Of a DNA stretch of 62,137 bases, positions 7,801-15,355 are shown one piece after another. The stretch lies in the NCBI RefSeq assembly GCF_003852425.1, contig NZ_QAJN01000020.1, positions 1 to 62,137 of the forward strand, in the 5' to 3' direction. Below the pieces are notes generated by a model. That model was given only the letters and a program-made list of their open reading frames with translations, had not been told where the DNA came from and did not search any database. A program made the translations under genes and the position numbers. Origin of the DNA: Paucibacter sp. KBW04. Its GTDB lineage: Bacteria; Pseudomonadota; Gammaproteobacteria; Burkholderiales; Burkholderiaceae_C. How positions within the stretch are numbered: position 1 is the stretch's first letter; each line of letters begins with the position of its first letter.

Positions 7801-9876
7801 ATGACCAAGACTTCTGAATCGCCTAGCCCCTTGCCTGCTTCTTTTGACGAAGCACTGCTGGGCTTACGACTGCGCGCGAACCGCAGTGGCTACGCCCAAG
7901 CTTTGAGGGAGTTGGATGCTTTCAAGCAGTCGCGAGCCAGCACTGCCTTGGAGATTCACCGCACCCGGATCTTGGAACTGCATCTTTTGGTGATCACCGG
8001 GCAATTGCCTGCGGTGGAGGTGTTGGGCGAATCTACTGCGCTGTTGGCGGCGGCCCTCGCGACCTACGAATCGAACTGGCAAGGGGAGGCCTATTTGCTG
8101 CAGGCGACGATTCAGCGTCGATGCGGCATGCGTGCCGCAGCCTTGGCCTCGGCCGTTGCGGCCGTGGACTTGTTTGAGCGACTTGGCAATGAAGACATGC
8201 TAGGAGAGGCCGTCATCGCGCAGGCCCTCGCTGTGGACTTTTTGGTGGACGGAACCAAAGCTTTTGTGAGCAAGTGGCTACAGCGCCAGCCGCCTTTGTC
8301 TTCAAAAGTCCGCATCCATCTGCACAACGTGATGGGGACGGCCGAGTTCAACTTGGCCGAGCAAAGTGGTGATTTGCAGGCCTATAGGCGAGCAATCGAC
8401 GAACATGAGCGGGTTGTGGCGATGGCCGGTGAGCTCGGCAAACCTCTTTCACAGGCTCTGGCGCACGTGAACGTCAGCGTCAACGCGGGTTTGCTGGGGG
8501 ATCTGCATTTGGCCGAAGTCCATTTGCAGGCGATGGACCGCTTGTATGACCCGGTGCGGAACAAGCCTTCGGAATCGCAGCTGTGCTGGGTGGCGTTTTG
8601 CCGAGGCCTTGTGGCCTTTGGGCGCGGCGAGCAAGAGGCAGGCTTTGCTTTGCTCCTCAAGGCCAAGGAGCAAGCCCAAGCGACTCGCAGGGCCTGTCTG
8701 GCCCCCTTGATCAAGATCCAGGAGCTCTTGCTCAAACATTCTGCCGCCTACGAGCAGGGCCGTTATGTTGCGGATTGGGTGAGCGAGTTGACCCGCCTGC
8801 ACAAAGAGTTCGCCGCGAACAGTCAAGAGTTGACGGCGACTAGTTTTGAAGAACTCGTTAAATCTGCCCAGGCCACCGGCGAGAACCGCGTCTTGCGCAG
8901 CCATGGCGACGCGCTGACGCGTGAACTCGCCGCTAGCAATCAAAGCCTGAAGGACACCGTGCTGGAGTTGCGCAGCGAAGTGGGTCGACGCGAGCGGGCC
9001 GAGGCCGAGTTGCAAAAAATCAATGAAGAGCTGGAACTGCGGGTGCAGCAACGCACCGCCGAGCTGCAGACGGCTCAGGCCAGCATCGCAGCGCACGAGC
9101 GCATGGCGGCGCTGTCGCGCCTGGTCTCGGGCCTGGCGCACCGGCTCAACACCCCGCTGGGCAATGCGCGCATGGTGGTCAGTGGCTTGGGATCCGCCTG
9201 TGAGCAGTTCGAGGCGGACTTGGCCAAGGGCGTGAATGAGCGTGAGTTGCATGAGTTCATCGATCTGACCCGCCAGACCGGCGACTTGGCCGAAGCTGCG
9301 CTCAAGCAGGCGAGCGAGTTGATGCGGGTGTTCAAGCAGGTCTCGACCCTGGAGCATGTGGAAGAGGCCAAATGTTTCGACCCGGGTGAGGCCTTGCAGG
9401 AGTGCTGCGATTCCATGCAGGAAGAGCTGAAACTTCAAACCGTCGTGCCCCTGCATCTGGAATTGCGCGACCGGCCGCAGTGCTTTGGTTACCTGCAGGT
9501 CTTGGCCCAGGTGCTCAAGCATTTGTTGGCGAACGCCATGCTGCATGGGCAGCCGGAACTGGGCGGTGCGGGCCAAGCGGGGGTGTGGATCACGCAGGAG
9601 CAGCAGGGCGATCGCTTGCAGATCAGCGTGCGCGATGAAGGGCTAGGAATCCCGCCGGACCGTTTGGCCAGCATCTTTGAGCCCTTCAACAACAAGCTCA
9701 ATGCCAGCGGCCTGGGCCTGGGCCTGCACATTGCGCGCAATCTGGTCACCGATCTTTTGCAGGGCCAGTTGACTGTGACGAGCCAGCCGGGTCAAGGCAC
9801 TTGCTTTGTCTTGAGCCTGCCGCTGAGGGTGAATGAGGCGACCCTGGAGTACCCGGCCTTGGCCACGGTCTCATAG
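7801..9876 (+). CDS. Cytoplasmic hybrid-architecture sensor histidine kinase with helical-repeat N-terminus
   Basis: 691 residues, with no membrane helix or signal peptide. The N-terminal ~330 residues are Ala/Leu-rich helical repeats resembling TPR, a protein-binding sensor. A coiled coil follows (about 370-430, with RRERAEAELQKINEELELRV), then the DHp with H-box GLAHRLNTPLGN (His447). The ATPase has an N-box (HLLANAMLHG), DEGLGIPPDRLASIFEPF and GLGLGLHIARNLV, so it looks catalytically complete. No response regulator is adjacent, so it is an orphan kinase. The ligand or partner is unknown. Confidence 0.85.
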   Translation: MTKTSESPSPLPASFDEALLGLRLRANRSGYAQALRELDAFKQSRASTALEIHRTRILELHLLVITGQLPAVEVLGESTALLAAALATYESNWQGEAYLLQATIQRRCGMRAAALASAVAAVDLFERLGNEDMLGEAVIAQALAVDFLVDGTKAFVSKWLQRQPPLSSKVRIHLHNVMGTAEFNLAEQSGDLQAYRRAIDEHERVVAMAGELGKPLSQALAHVNVSVNAGLLGDLHLAEVHLQAMDRLYDPVRNKPSESQLCWVAFCRGLVAFGRGEQEAGFALLLKAKEQAQATRRACLAPLIKIQELLLKHSAAYEQGRYVADWVSELTRLHKEFAANSQELTATSFEELVKSAQATGENRVLRSHGDALTRELAASNQSLKDTVLELRSEVGRRERAEAELQKINEELELRVQQRTAELQTAQASIAAHERMAALSRLVSGLAHRLNTPLGNARMVVSGLGSACEQFEADLAKGVNERELHEFIDLTRQTGDLAEAALKQASELMRVFKQVSTLEHVEEAKCFDPGEALQECCDSMQEELKLQTVVPLHLELRDRPQCFGYLQVLAQVLKHLLANAMLHGQPELGGAGQAGVWITQEQQGDRLQISVRDEGLGIPPDRLASIFEPFNNKLNASGLGLGLHIARNLVTDLLQGQLTVTSQPGQGTCFVLSLPLRVNEATLEYPALATVS

Positions 9877-9935
9877 TTCAGTCACTGCCAAGCTTGATCG
9901 CCTGTGCGAGACTGCCGCGCAGGAGAGATTCAGCC

Positions 9936-10937
9936 ATGTTGTACAAAAAAGTTTGCATCGTCGGCGCGGGCGCCATTGGCGGCTGGTTTGCCGCGTATCT
10001 GGGCCAGGCCCTGGGCGCCGAGCTGCGTTTGAGTGTGCTGGCGCGTGGCGCCACGCTGGCCGCGCTGCGTGACAAAGGTTTGCGCCTGCAACTGCCTGGC
10101 GGCAATGAGACCGTGCAAGTGCCTGTGCAGGCACTCAGCAATGACCCTGCCGAGCTGGGCGAGCAAGACCTCATTATCCTGGCCGTCAAAGGCCCGGCCC
10201 TGGCCGCCGTGGCGCCGGCCGTCAAAGCAATGATGGGCCCGCAGACTCGCGTGCTGGTGGCCATGAATGGTGTGCCCTGGTGGTTCTTCGAGGGCCTGGG
10301 CGGCGAGCTGGAGGGGACGCATCTGGACAGCGTGGACCCCGGCGGTGCGGTGTCGGCCTTGATCCCGGCCGAGCAGGTGATTGGCTGCGTGGTTCACGCC
10401 AGCTGCGCGACGCCGGAGCCCGGCTGGGTACGCCATGTGATGGGCATGGGCTTGATCATCGGCGCGCCTGCCGGTGGCCGACCCGAGCCGGTGCTGCAAC
10501 TGGCCGAGCTCTTGGGCCGAGCGGGCTTCAAGGTCAGCGTGTCCGAGCGCATTCAGCGCGATATTTGGTACAAGCTTTGGGGCAATATGACGACCAACCC
10601 CATGTCCGCCCTGACCGGCGCCACCTGCGATCGCATCCTCGATGACGATCTGGTGCGCGGCCTGATGACTCGAATCATGTTGGAGGCGGCCGAGATCGGC
10701 GCGCGCATGGGCTGCGCCGTGGACCAGACGCCCGAACAGCGCCACGCCATCACCCGCTCCCTGGGTGCCTTCAAAACCTCGATGCTGCAAGACGCCGAGG
10801 CCGGCCGGCCGCTGGAGTACAGCGCGCTGATCGGCGCGGCACGCGAGATCGGCCAGAAGCTGGGCATGGAAACGCCGTTTACCGATGCCTTGCTGGGGCT
10901 GGTGAGGTTGATGGCGCAGACGCGGGGGCTGGTGTAA
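9936..10937 (+). CDS. Ketopantoate reductase family (ApbA/PanE) oxidoreductase
   Basis: 333 residues from ATG 9936, preceded by AGGAGAG (9921-9927). GxGxxG NADP-binding loop in VCIVGAGAIGGWFAAYLG, then DLIILAVKGPALAAVAPAV; the C-terminal helical domain has NMTTNPMSALTGAT and the catalytic-region MLQDAEAGRPLEYSALIG. Such enzymes reduce 2-oxo to 2-hydroxy acids using NADPH; true PanE makes pantoate, but paralogues have other substrates. It lies alone, so a CoA-pathway role is possible but not shown. Confidence 0.82.
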   Translation: MLYKKVCIVGAGAIGGWFAAYLGQALGAELRLSVLARGATLAALRDKGLRLQLPGGNETVQVPVQALSNDPAELGEQDLIILAVKGPALAAVAPAVKAMMGPQTRVLVAMNGVPWWFFEGLGGELEGTHLDSVDPGGAVSALIPAEQVIGCVVHASCATPEPGWVRHVMGMGLIIGAPAGGRPEPVLQLAELLGRAGFKVSVSERIQRDIWYKLWGNMTTNPMSALTGATCDRILDDDLVRGLMTRIMLEAAEIGARMGCAVDQTPEQRHAITRSLGAFKTSMLQDAEAGRPLEYSALIGAAREIGQKLGMETPFTDALLGLVRLMAQTRGLV

Positions 10938-11000
10938 TTGTTCGGTTGTTGAGACGGCGCACAGCGATATCGGATAACTTGCTTATTCGACGGCCCAGCC

Positions 11001-11240
11001 GGGAGTTCGCCCCGGCAGGCGACCTACTTTTTTGCGTCGCCAAAAAAGTAGGCAAAAAAGGCGACCCGACGCCTGGCCCCTGCGGGGTCTGTTGCGGTGC
11101 TCGCAATCCAGGGCCTCGCGCAGAACTCGCTACGTTCACTGGCGTTCACTGCGCTCGGACAGCCGCGCGAAGTCAGTTCTTGAAGGCGCTTCGCGCCGGC
11201 CCTGGATTGCTGCGCTCCTCACCCAGGCTCAACGGGACTT
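11001..11240. repeat. Dispersed intergenic repeat element with nested inverted repeats
   Basis: A ~240-bp GC-rich element filling most of the 450-bp gap 10938-11387. It contains a perfect stem CCTACTTTTTTG / CAAAAAAGTAGG (11023-11052) and an outer perfect pair GCAATCCAGGGCC / GGCCCTGGATTGC (11103-11115, 11198-11210). The wording GGCGACCTACTTTTTTGCGT followed by a mirrored GTAGGCAAAAAAGG is, from memory, like a repeat family common in Burkholderiales genomes. It is best treated as non-coding. Whether it is transposed DNA or a structured RNA is unknown. Confidence 0.65.
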
Positions 11241-11387
11241 GAATACCGTCACGCCTCGCTGCGCATCGGCTTGAGAGGCTGCATGCGCCAAGCGCATGCA
11301 GCGTTAGCTGCGGCACTATTGAGGTGACACGCAGCGAGCCGAGTGGCTTGGGGGTCTTTTGCGCAGGAATTTGCACGATGCCCCGCC

Positions 11388-11852
11388 TTACTTGGGCAGC
11401 TTCAACAAACCCTTGTCGCTGAAGCGCACCGTGCCGAACAAACCACCGGCCAGCTTGCCGGTGAGCACATAAGGCAGCTCGCCGCGCGCGGCTGCGTCGC
11501 TAAAGCCCATGGCCTGGCGCACGGCGGCGAAGGCGGAGACGGTCAGCGGCACATTCAGCAGCGTCTCGCCAAAGCGCGGCACCTCGCCTTTTTGGTCGCT
11601 GACCCCGCTAGCAAAACTCCTGCCGTTCAGCTCAAGATCCAAGGCCACGCCATCGAAGGCGATGGCGCTGTCGTTCGGGTTCTGCACCCGCAGCTTGACG
11701 AGGATGCGCAGCTCCAGGCCCTCGCCGGGCAGGGCTTCGACGCCGGCGACATGAACGCGCAAGGCGTCGCGCTGGCCTAGGGCTGCGCAACCGGCCATGG
11801 GAAGCAAGGCGAGGGCGCTCAGGCCCAGCAACGATCGGCGGGATGGGTTCAT
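11388..11852 (-). CDS. LEA14/WHy-type lipoprotein
   Basis: 154 residues from ATG 11852. The N-terminus has a twin-arginine-like SRRSLLGLSALALLPMAGC, whose lipobox Cys would be lipidated, so a periplasmic-facing lipoprotein is inferred. The body has the beta-rich WHy/LEA-2 pattern: LRVQNPNDSAIAFDGVALDLELNG and GETLLNVPLTV. Such proteins are thought to protect under desiccation or stress, or act as envelope scaffolds; role unproven. It sits directly downstream of the esterase on the same strand (33-bp gap). Confidence 0.8.
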   Translation of the reverse strand: MNPSRRSLLGLSALALLPMAGCAALGQRDALRVHVAGVEALPGEGLELRILVKLRVQNPNDSAIAFDGVALDLELNGRSFASGVSDQKGEVPRFGETLLNVPLTVSAFAAVRQAMGFSDAAARGELPYVLTGKLAGGLFGTVRFSDKGLLKLPK

Positions 11853-11884
11853 GGGGCGAGGCTCCGGCGAGATGAAGACGGGCC

Positions 11885-12565
11885 TCAGTTTGCCAGCACG
11901 CGCAGCAGCCATGTGTTGAGGTCTTGCACCTCTTCCATGCACAGCGAGTGCTCCATGGGGTACTCATGCCACTCAATCTGGTAGCCCAGGGCTTGCAGCT
12001 GCGTCTGCGCGGCTTGCCCACGGTTCAGCGCCACGACCGGGTCGCGCGTGCCATGAGCCAGGAAGATGGGGGTGTTGCGGTTGGCGCTGTGGGCCTCGGC
12101 GGCCGTGCTCTCGGCCAGGGGCAGATAGCCTGACAAACCGGCCAAGCCGCCCAGGCGCTGCGGGTAGCGCAGGCCAGCCAGCAAGGTCATGGCGCAGCCC
12201 TGCGAAAAGCCCGACAGCACGATGCGATGGGCGGGGATGCCGCGCGCGACCTCGCGGTCCAGCAAGGCGTGCACCTGGGCAATGGAGGCGCGCAGGCCGG
12301 CCTCGTCCTCGCGGCGCTGCAGATCGCTGTGGCTGATGTCGTACCAGGCCCGCATGCGGTGGCCCCCGTTGATGGTGACGGGCCGCTCGGTGGCGCGCGG
12401 CATCACGCAGCGCACCGGGCCGACGGCCGCCAGATCCAGGGCGTCGAACATGGGGATGAAGTCGGCCCCGTCGGCGCCCAGACCGTGCAAGACGATCAGC
12501 GAGGCTGTTGCCTCGGCGGCGGGGTTGAGTTCGATGGTGGAGAGCAAAGCGGTGGGTGTGGTCAT
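11885..12565 (-). CDS. Phospholipase/carboxylesterase family alpha/beta hydrolase
   Basis: 226 residues. GFSQGCAM is the Ser nucleophile elbow; LIVLHGLGADG forms the oxyanion region. A late Asp (THGTRDPVVAL) and His (YPMEHSLCME) complete the triad; this is the Abhydrolase_2 group. It is probably a soluble cytoplasmic carboxylesterase. Its ATG overlaps the stop of a broken GFA-like ORF on the same strand (ATGA), evidence that they once formed a coupled operon. Confidence 0.88.
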   Translation of the reverse strand: MTTPTALLSTIELNPAAEATASLIVLHGLGADGADFIPMFDALDLAAVGPVRCVMPRATERPVTINGGHRMRAWYDISHSDLQRREDEAGLRASIAQVHALLDREVARGIPAHRIVLSGFSQGCAMTLLAGLRYPQRLGGLAGLSGYLPLAESTAAEAHSANRNTPIFLAHGTRDPVVALNRGQAAQTQLQALGYQIEWHEYPMEHSLCMEEVQDLNTWLLRVLAN

Positions 12566-12762
12566 GGGAGTTCCGTGGGCTCAAAGCCGGGATAAATTTT
12601 GAATTGAGGCAGTGTGCCTGCGATCTCATGCCAGCTGGCTTTGGAGTCGCAAAAGACATGGCGCTGGGGACGCGCGAGCGGGTCGCCGTCCAGGCTGCCC
12701 AAGTGCAAGACCAGGATTTCGGGGCGATTCAGGCGCTGGATGACAACAAGGCCGAAGCCACG
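12562..12762 (-). pseudogene. C-terminal remnant of a GFA (glutathione-dependent formaldehyde-activating-like) protein
   Basis: A 66-codon open frame with no credible start: an in-frame TAG closes it at 12763. It translates to LVLHLGSLDGDPLARPQRHV and then SKASWHEIAGTLPQF, the pattern at the C-terminus of GFA/CENP-V-fold proteins. The N-terminal zinc-binding half is missing, and no shifted frame restores it in the 45 bp before ribH. The stop overlaps the esterase start, so this is a 5'-truncated relic rather than noise. Assigned by eye; a search would settle it. Confidence 0.6.
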
Positions 12763-12807
12763 CTATTGCGTGGCCCGGCCTTGTATTGTCATCGCCTCAA
12801 GCTCGCA

Positions 12808-13296
12808 TCAAACCGGCAAGCTACGCAAGCTGGCCAGGGTCTGCAAGCAAGCATGCGCGGCCTCGCGGCCCTTGAGGACAAAATGCTCGCGGAAGAACTG
12901 CGTGTGCTCCTCGTGGCCGTGGAAGTCCCGTGGCGTCAGCACGGCAGACAGCACCGGCACATCGCAGTCCAGCTGCACCCGCATCAGGCCGTCGATGACA
13001 GCGCTGGAGACGAATTCGTGCCGGTAGATACCGCCGTTGACGACGAAGGCAAAGGCCACGATGGCGTCGAACTGGCCGCTGCGGGCCAGCCTCTGCGCAT
13101 GCAAGGGGATCTCGAAGGCCCCGGGGACTTCGAACTGGCGCAGGCCGGAGATGGGGCTTCGACAACGCTCGAACTCGGCCACAAAAGACTGGGTCGCAGC
13201 AGCGACGATGTCCTTGTGCCAGCCGGCGCTGATCATGGCCACGCGGGCCGGGGTGTTGCTGGAATTGCTGGGTTGCTGATGGTCAATCTGATTCAT
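12808..13296 (-). CDS. ribH: 6,7-dimethyl-8-ribityllumazine synthase, type II
   Basis: 162 residues from ATG 13296, with GAGGAAAC upstream; a TTG at 13311 is less likely. It condenses 3,4-dihydroxy-2-butanone-4-phosphate with the ribityl-diaminopyrimidine in riboflavin synthesis. Conserved FEVPGAFEIPLHAQ and VVNGGIYRHEFV match the RibH2 (Brucella-like, decameric) type rather than the icosahedral RibH1. No other rib gene is adjacent, but an FMN riboswitch lies upstream in the same direction, so control by FMN is expected. A long hairpin separates riboswitch and gene. Confidence 0.9.
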   Translation of the reverse strand: MNQIDHQQPSNSSNTPARVAMISAGWHKDIVAAATQSFVAEFERCRSPISGLRQFEVPGAFEIPLHAQRLARSGQFDAIVAFAFVVNGGIYRHEFVSSAVIDGLMRVQLDCDVPVLSAVLTPRDFHGHEEHTQFFREHFVLKGREAAHACLQTLASLRSLPV

Positions 13297-13357
13297 GGTT
13301 TGTTTCCTCAAAAGGAGGGGTTGCCAGAATCAGGGCGCACGCAAACGCAGCGGCGGC

Positions 13358-13528
13358 CATGGGCAACGCTGAACGAGCCCCTTGTGCGCCGCACATCCTC
13401 GCTTCGGGCGGTCTGCTGCGTTGCAAATCCTCGCCATAGTTGGACTATGGCTGCGGTTTGCGCCTTGCATCCCATCCCGAACCGAGGCGTGCGGCATCAC
13501 GGGGCTCATTCAGCGTCGCCCTTCCATG
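13358..13528. repeat. Long imperfect inverted repeat in the ribH leader
   Basis: Two arms of about 83-85 nt (13358-13440 and 13444-13528), complementary over most of their length, meeting at CCATAGT-TGG-ACTATGG (13434-13450). Both ends read CATGG-like into GGGC(A/G)ACGCTGAA. The element lies between the FMN riboswitch and ribH, so it is transcribed and should fold into a very stable stem. It looks like an inserted MITE/REP-like unit; no target duplication was identified. Confidence 0.7.
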
Positions 13529-13562
13529 TGATTGGAAGAGGCCATCGCCGTGAGACTGCGTT

Positions 13563-13722
13563 TCTCTTTCATCCGGACTGTGACCGTCGGCTCTGGTTTC
13601 GCACCAGATCTGCTGACCCCCCGGCAGACTTGCATCGGCCAAGGGCGCTCGCGGGCTCTTGTGCTTTGAACAGATAAAAACACAAATACCGCCGGTGGGG
13701 AATTTCGCCCCGCCCTGAGAAC
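13563..13722 (-). promoter_or_regulatory. FMN riboswitch (RFN element)
   Basis: On the minus strand the aptamer opens with the conserved GGCGAAATTCCCCACCGGCG block and closes with CACAGTCCGGATGAAAGAGA, the two best-conserved RFN segments. The intervening stems include GCAGATCTGGTGCGAAACCA. It lies ~270 nt before ribH in the same direction. Binding of FMN would reduce ribH expression, at transcription or translation. Confidence 0.95.
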
Positions 13723-13804
13723 GCTGCCGGGCACAAAGGCCCGGCGGGGGGAATTCTAGGGTCAAGTCTTGCCAGGGGCTGTCGCCCTGGCGTCCTGGTT
13801 TAGA

Positions 13805-14383
13805 TCAGCCAAAAGGCCGCACGCCGATCAAGGCCTGATGCCCCCACAAGGCAAATCCCGCCCAGGCGGCAAGGCCAATCAAGACCGTCAGCACCGTGGC
13901 GCTGGCCTTGGTTTGCAGCGGGGCAGCTGGGCTGAGGCGATCACGCTGGCGGGCAGCGCGGAAGGCCAAGACGGCCCAGACCAGAAAGCTGCCGAACAGC
14001 AGCACATCGGCCAAGGTGTTGTTGGCCAAAAGATGGGCCAGGGCCCAAACCTTGACGCTGAGCATCATCGGATGGCGCAGCCGGGCCTTGATCGCATTGC
14101 CCGGAATGTAGGCGGCCACCAGCAGCACAAAGCTCAGCAGGGTCAGCAAGGCCGCCAGATGGTTCATGCCGCGTGGCGTGGCCCACAAGGCCAGCGGCGT
14201 CTGCCGGGCCAGGCCGTAGCCATAAACAACAAGGCCAAAGCCGAGCAGGGAGACGGCGGTGTAGGCCAGCTTCCAGCCCTTCTCGCCCAGGCGGGCCCGT
14301 TGGCGACCGCGCCAGTCTTCGGCCACGATGCGCGTCGAATGGATACCCAGAAACAGCACAAGACCGGTGATCAGAAGAAGCAT
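13805..14383 (-). CDS. NnrU family membrane protein
   Basis: 192 residues with about six hydrophobic helices and the family features FLGIHSTRIVAEDWR at the N-terminus and LRHPMMLSVKVWALAHLLAN in the middle (conserved His residues). NnrU is required for nitrite/NO reduction in Rhodobacter, and many homologues exist outside denitrification. No nir/nor genes appear nearby. Not obviously in an operon: 86 bp separates it from the small upstream ORF. Confidence 0.85.
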   Translation of the reverse strand: MLLLITGLVLFLGIHSTRIVAEDWRGRQRARLGEKGWKLAYTAVSLLGFGLVVYGYGLARQTPLALWATPRGMNHLAALLTLLSFVLLVAAYIPGNAIKARLRHPMMLSVKVWALAHLLANNTLADVLLFGSFLVWAVLAFRAARQRDRLSPAAPLQTKASATVLTVLIGLAAWAGFALWGHQALIGVRPFG

Positions 14384-14469
14384 GGTGGCTTGGGGTTGCT
14401 AGCAGCGCGGCTGCGGTGCGTCTTTGTAACCCATCTCGCGCCACCGCTGGCGTGGCGCCGATCGAGGTC

Positions 14470-14607
14470 TTACGCGCTCAAGAGCCGATCCAGGCCCCAG
14501 AGCAGGCCCGGGTAGACCAGACCCCAGGCGGTCGCGGCCAGGCCCAGGGCCTTGAGGCCGATCAGCAGATTGCGTTTGTCGCTTGGGCTGATGCGCGGGG
14601 TTTTCAT
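14470..14607 (-). CDS. Small membrane-type protein (45 residues)
   Basis: ATG at 14607, TAA at 14470-14472, with CAGGAG 8-13 bases before the start. The product begins MKTPRISPSDKRN and has one long hydrophobic helix (about residues 14-38). Positive residues at the N-terminus suggest the N-in orientation. I do not recognise the family. It sits between nnrU and the Lrp gene on the same strand, with good spacing, so it is likely real but unverified. Confidence 0.5.
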   Translation of the reverse strand: MKTPRISPSDKRNLLIGLKALGLAATAWGLVYPGLLWGLDRLLSA

Positions 14608-14682
14608 GGGCGGGCTCCTGAGTTTGCGTTTGACCGCAAAAGCTAGCAATACATATGCCAGCGCCAGGGCCGGCCGCCAGCT

Positions 14683-15213
14683 TCAGGCGCTGCGATCCAC
14701 CCGCAGCGCCAGCACGACGGAGCTGGTGGTCTTGATCACGCCCTCGATCTCGCCGATCTCGTCCAGCAAGGCGTCCAGGCGCATGGTGGATTCGGCGCGC
14801 AAGAGCGCCATGTAGTCGAACTCACCGCTGACCGAGGCCAGTTGGCGCAGCTCCGGGCACTGGCTCAGACGCTGCACCACTTCCCGGCCGGCCTTGGGCT
14901 GAACGGTGATGCCTACAAAGGCTTGCACACCGCGGTCAGCGGCGTCCGTCCCCAGGCGGGCCGTGTAGCCCACGATGGTGCCTGTGGACTCAAGCCGGGC
15001 CAGGCGAGCCACCACCGTGGTGCGTGCCACGCCCAGTTTGCGTGCCAGCTCGGCCGTGCTGGCGCGGGCATTGGCCTGCAGCAGGGTGATCAGCTGGCGG
15101 TCCACCTGCTCTTTGCTCGCGGCCGGCGGTGCGATGGGCTGGCTGCGGCTTCTCAGGGGTGGGCTGGTCTTGGCGTGGACGGGGGCTTTGTTGGGCGGAT
15201 TCTTGCTGCTCAT
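14683..15213 (-). CDS. Lrp/AsnC family transcriptional regulator
   Basis: 176 residues from ATG 15213 (another in-frame ATG at 15231). Winged helix-turn-helix STAELARKLGVARTTVVARL, then an RAM ligand-binding domain (VSGEFDYMALLRAES and EIEGVIKTTSSVVL). The ~30-residue Pro/Ser-rich N-terminal extension is unusual for the family. It is divergent from the lysine dehydrogenase gene, so it probably senses an amino acid (lysine or a derivative) and controls that operon; inference from position. Confidence 0.85.
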   Translation of the reverse strand: MSSKNPPNKAPVHAKTSPPLRSRSQPIAPPAASKEQVDRQLITLLQANARASTAELARKLGVARTTVVARLARLESTGTIVGYTARLGTDAADRGVQAFVGITVQPKAGREVVQRLSQCPELRQLASVSGEFDYMALLRAESTMRLDALLDEIGEIEGVIKTTSSVVLALRVDRSA

Positions 15214-15238
15214 CGGAAACCCTAGTTTCAATCATTGC

Positions 15239-15254
15239 GGCGAATGAATTCGCC
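15239..15254. promoter_or_regulatory. Candidate Lrp-type operator
   Basis: GGCGAAT-GA-ATTCGCC, perfect 7-bp arms, directly followed by CGCCGAATCGGCG (15251-15263) with its own dyad. Located between the divergent lrp and lysine dehydrogenase starts, upstream of both. Confidence 0.5.
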
Positions 15255-15355
15255 GAATCGGCGGATCTACCTGATTATTCGTCGAACTCGTGCTTTCTTT
15301 CGTCCGGACTCATCCCTAGACTGGGCCGAAACGAAACCAGCTCAGGAGACATCTC

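Noticed and set aside
10946-11242. 98-codon open frame in the dispersed repeat
   Set aside because: Its codons derive from the nested inverted repeats; no domain wording and no ribosome binding site. Similar spurious ORFs occur in this repeat in other genomes, by memory.
12556-13677. 373-codon plus-strand open frame spanning the ribH locus
   Set aside because: It lies antisense to ribH, the riboswitch and the hairpin; these have clear conserved features on the minus strand. The frame is open only because of high GC and codon bias.
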